DNA from: Cavia porcellus
Lineage: Eukaryota; Chordata; Mammalia; Rodentia; Caviidae
Assembly (NCBI RefSeq): GCF_034190915.1
Contig: NW_026947485.1
Span: 38,453,519 to 38,517,518, forward strand
Length of the DNA: 64,000 bases
Reading direction: 5' to 3'
Each line of letters starts with the position of its first letter. The stretch's first letter is position 1. Below the pieces are notes generated by a model that worked only from the letters and a program-made list of their open reading frames with translations, was not told the DNA's origin and made no database searches. Below, one piece after another: positions 61,441 through 64,000 of this stretch. The translations under genes were made by a program, and so were the position numbers.

Positions 61441-62263
61441 AATAATACAGGAACAATATACATTAAATTTTAATTCTGGTATCTTTGGGTGTTTTGTTTG
61501 TTTGTTTGTTTTTTCCCATTATGATCTTTATTAATTCCAAGCTTCTCACTGAGTAGACATTAATTTTGGACTAGAAGAAAAATAATACCTATTACTTTAA
61601 TTTATTTAAAGTATGATTTTTAAGAAGTACTGGAAAAAAAACATGCCAAAATGTTAACAGTAATTAAGATTTGGGTTGTAGTAATTAGCCCTTTCATGCC
61701 ATTTAGTAGGCCAAGTGAAACTCAAAACTACTTTAGAGTAACATTAGGAGTAACACTGAAACTACTGAACCAAAGCTGTAATCAAAGATTTTTTTGTGGG
61801 CTGGAGGTTGCCCAGTATGCACAAGGCCCAGGTTTGATTTCCAACATCACATGAAAAAAAATCTTTATACACACACACACACACACACACATATTTTCAG
61901 AGCTTTCATCAAACATCTCTGACATGTATCTCAACAACCAACAGGACTCTGTCACAGCACAGACTAATGCTAACTCTGTGGAGGTTACTTAGACAGCACA
62001 GCAGTATAACACTAACACATATTTATTTTTTTATTTTTAGTTTTACTTATTTATTTTTAGTTTTAAAGAAACATATGGCTCTTCAATTTCATATAAGTAT
62101 ATTCCTCCTCTGAACTTTTTTCATTAAAGTTTTCATTTTTAAACACTCAAACTGCCCATCTTCATTAGTGATTCCTTAAAAAGCAACCTTAAAAAAATGA
62201 AAAACATAATTTCTTCAATGATTTCATCAAATTTTTGCTGACTTAAAGAAAAAAAAAATTTTA
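61441..62263. other. Intron 1 sequence with short simple repeats
   Basis: (GTTT)n at 61495-61513 and (CA)n at 61869-61891. An ID-like reverse-free remnant (GCTGGAGGTTGCCCAGTATG) lies near 61800-61850. Confidence 0.5.
61869..61891. repeat. (CA)n microsatellite
   Basis: About 12 dinucleotide units. Confidence 0.9.
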
Positions 62264-62412
62264 AGCTGGGTGTGGTGGTGCACACCTGTAATCTCAGCAC
62301 TCAGGAAGATGAGACAGGAAGATCACTTCAAGTTCCAGGCCAGCCTGGGCTACAAAGTTGAGTTCAAGCCCAGCCCAAACTGCTTACTGAAATCCTGTCT
62401 CAAAGAGACCCA
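62264..62412 (+). mobile_element. B1 SINE
   Basis: AGCTGGGTGTGGTGGTGCAC, ACCTGTAATCTCAGCACTCA, CCAGCCTGGGCTACAAAGTT and an A-tail. Confidence 0.92.
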
Positions 62413-63049
62413 AAAAAAAAAAATTCTCTTTACTAAGCTTACTTTACTATAAACATAAACTACATAGTCAATCACTGAATGAAGATGGCAGCTGAGCACA
62501 GTACAAGCAAACTCACCCTTCCCCAGTCTTGGAAGCCATCTGGGAAAAAAAATCCATAATTGAAAGAAAGAAATGTGCTTAGAGGACTAGAACTATAAGG
62601 AATCACTAAAAGACAAAAAGCTGATGAAATCAGACTAAAGTAAAAAAGCACAGTCCTATACATCCAATTAGAGGGTGGGGGAAAGCCCTCAAGGTAAAGT
62701 AAGTGTAGACTTGGAAGTCAGCAGGAAAAACGTTTAAACAAAATTTACAGTATGACTGAGGGGGGCTAGCACAGAAATCAGACAAGGATATATTCTCCAG
62801 GTCAGAAGAAAGAACATGAACACTTGAATGAGAGACAAAACAGATCACTGTGTGGATGTCAACACTCAGGCCAAATGAATGACAACCACCCTAAGGGGGC
62901 TGGCACCTGGCACAGCTCATCACACTTCCACTGTCTTATCTCCACCCACAATCAGTGAGGACCTGCTACAATAAAACAGACACAGCACTCACAGCAACAC
63001 TAGCAAGCCCTCTCAAATAAGGGTGAATAAGCATAAAACCAAGACTCAA
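62413..63049. other. Unassigned block before an L1 fragment
   Basis: Purine-rich, with GAAGATGGCAGCTGAGCACA near 62480. It could be old L1 5' sequence, but I cannot support that. Confidence 0.35.
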
Positions 63050-63590
63050 ATATGAAACATGAATGTTAAGTACCAGAGAAAATTAAGCACTCTCTATCAA
63101 AATTTCAAATGCTATTTTCTTCTTTGCATAAATGAACAAACTAACCCTAAACTTCATATGGAAATGCAAGGAACTCAGAATTCTACAACAATCTTTGAAA
63201 AAGTAAAAAGAAAGACACATTTCTTGATTTTAAAACTTAATACAAAGATAGATACAGTATTCAAAACTCTGGGGCACTGACATAAGGACAGACACACAAA
63301 TCCACGGAGTAGAAGTGATGGTTTGGAAGTAAACTTAAACATCTATCATCCATCAATGTTTGACAAGGGTGACAAGACTACTCAGTGAGAAATGAATCAT
63401 CTTTTCAACAAGTAGTTCTAGGACAACAGGATATACTTTTAAACCTAGAATTTTATACCAACTCAAACTCTTAGGAATCCATATATAAGAGTGAAAAAAT
63501 ACATTTTTGTATGTGCAAAGACACTGAAAGTTTGCTTTCTTCAGATTTGTGAAGCAAGAATTACTCAAAGATATATATCTAGAATAAAAA
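63050..63590 (+). mobile_element. L1 fragment, sense
   Basis: CTAAACTTCATATGGAAATG, TGATTTTAAAACTTAATACA and ATGTTTGACAAGGGTGACAA follow L1 ORF2 in sense orientation, heavily mutated. Confidence 0.7.
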
Positions 63591-63600
63591 TAATCCAAGA

Positions 63601-63701
63601 GGATGGGGATTTAGCTCAGCTGCTTAAGTGCCTGCCTTGCAAGGTCATGAGTTTGATCCCTAGTACCTATTAAAAGAGGAAGAGAGAGAGAGAGAGAGAG
63701 A
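63601..63701 (+). mobile_element. ID-type SINE with (AG)n tail
   Basis: GGATGGGGATTTAGCTCAGC to GATCCCTAGTACCTATTAAA, then (AG)n. AATAATCCAAGA (63589-63600 and 63702-63713) is a perfect 12-bp target duplication. Part of the anticodon arm is deleted. Confidence 0.93.
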
Positions 63702-63713
63702 AATAATCCAAGA

Positions 63714-64000
63714 ATAACAAGTACAACCAAACTATTTAGACAGAACCTATAAGTTTAAAAAAGTACTATCAGATGGAGGTAGGACTGAAACACAAATTCT
63801 TATGTGCAAAAGGACAATCTCAGACGTATCAGCAGAATTAACTGTAGGGCAAAAAGGAAGCTGGGAGAAAGGAAAGCAGAAGAATGCTTGGTGTTGCTCA
63901 GAATACAAAGTATACAGAAAGTGAAAATTCAGAGAGTAATAGAAAAATATAAATTTAGATATTACATAAAAAATTTAAGAATATAAGATGCTTGCAATCG
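63714..64000. other. Intron 1 sequence, nothing recognised
   Basis: AT/purine-rich end of the window. No exon signal, and no sign of the KLHDC10 CpG-rich first exon. Confidence 0.4.

Overview
The window is nuclear DNA from a placental mammal, almost certainly a rodent. It contains split genes with GT-AG introns, very dense B1 (7SL-derived) and ID-type (tRNA-derived) SINEs, B1+ID composite SINEs, L1, L2, MIR and hAT relics, and MaLR-type LTRs. There is no mouse-type B2 or B4, and the composite (B1-dID-like) elements point to the squirrel/dormouse/beaver side of rodents. A beaver-like (castorimorph) source is a guess.

Two protein-coding genes lie tail to tail. At the left, on the + strand, are the last four coding exons of TMEM209 (2188-8924, 113 codons plus stop) and its 3' UTR; the rest of the gene is upstream of the window. 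At the right, on the - strand, are coding exons 2-10 of KLHDC10 (59036 down to 30351). They encode 386 full residues plus a split glycine codon, i.e. everything except the Gly-rich exon 1, which lies beyond 64000. A SINE-free block of about 4.7 kb (25670-30350) fits the KLHDC10 3' UTR. It ends at an AATAAA on the - strand with a GU-rich element downstream. This convergent arrangement matches the human 7q32 order as I know it.

Between the two 3' ends (about 10-25.7 kb) lies a spacer with no recognisable gene. It holds a Z-DNA-prone (GT)n(GC)n tract, an L2 relic, a polypurine tract, an L1 fragment, and a GC-richer, SINE-poor stretch (about 17.5-25.6 kb). The KLHDC10 introns (30.6-58.9 kb), and the part of intron 1 from 59.0 to 64 kb, are packed with SINEs, many with clear target-site duplications, together with older L1, MIR, L2 and hAT copies.

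The most notable observations are these. KLHDC10 exon 2 begins with a perfect 5' splice-site motif directly after its acceptor AG (a recursive-splicing arrangement, with in-frame skipping possible). A near-perfect inverted repeat of about 110 bp sits in the last TMEM209 intron, just before the terminal exon. A retroposed 3'-UTR-like insert with a 14-bp target duplication lies inside an L1. Two oppositely oriented copies of a short hAT family have 8-bp duplications. The ID SINE keeps a foldable Ala-UGC-like anticodon arm with a paired substitution between copies. I found no operon, CRISPR array, bacterial or phage feature.
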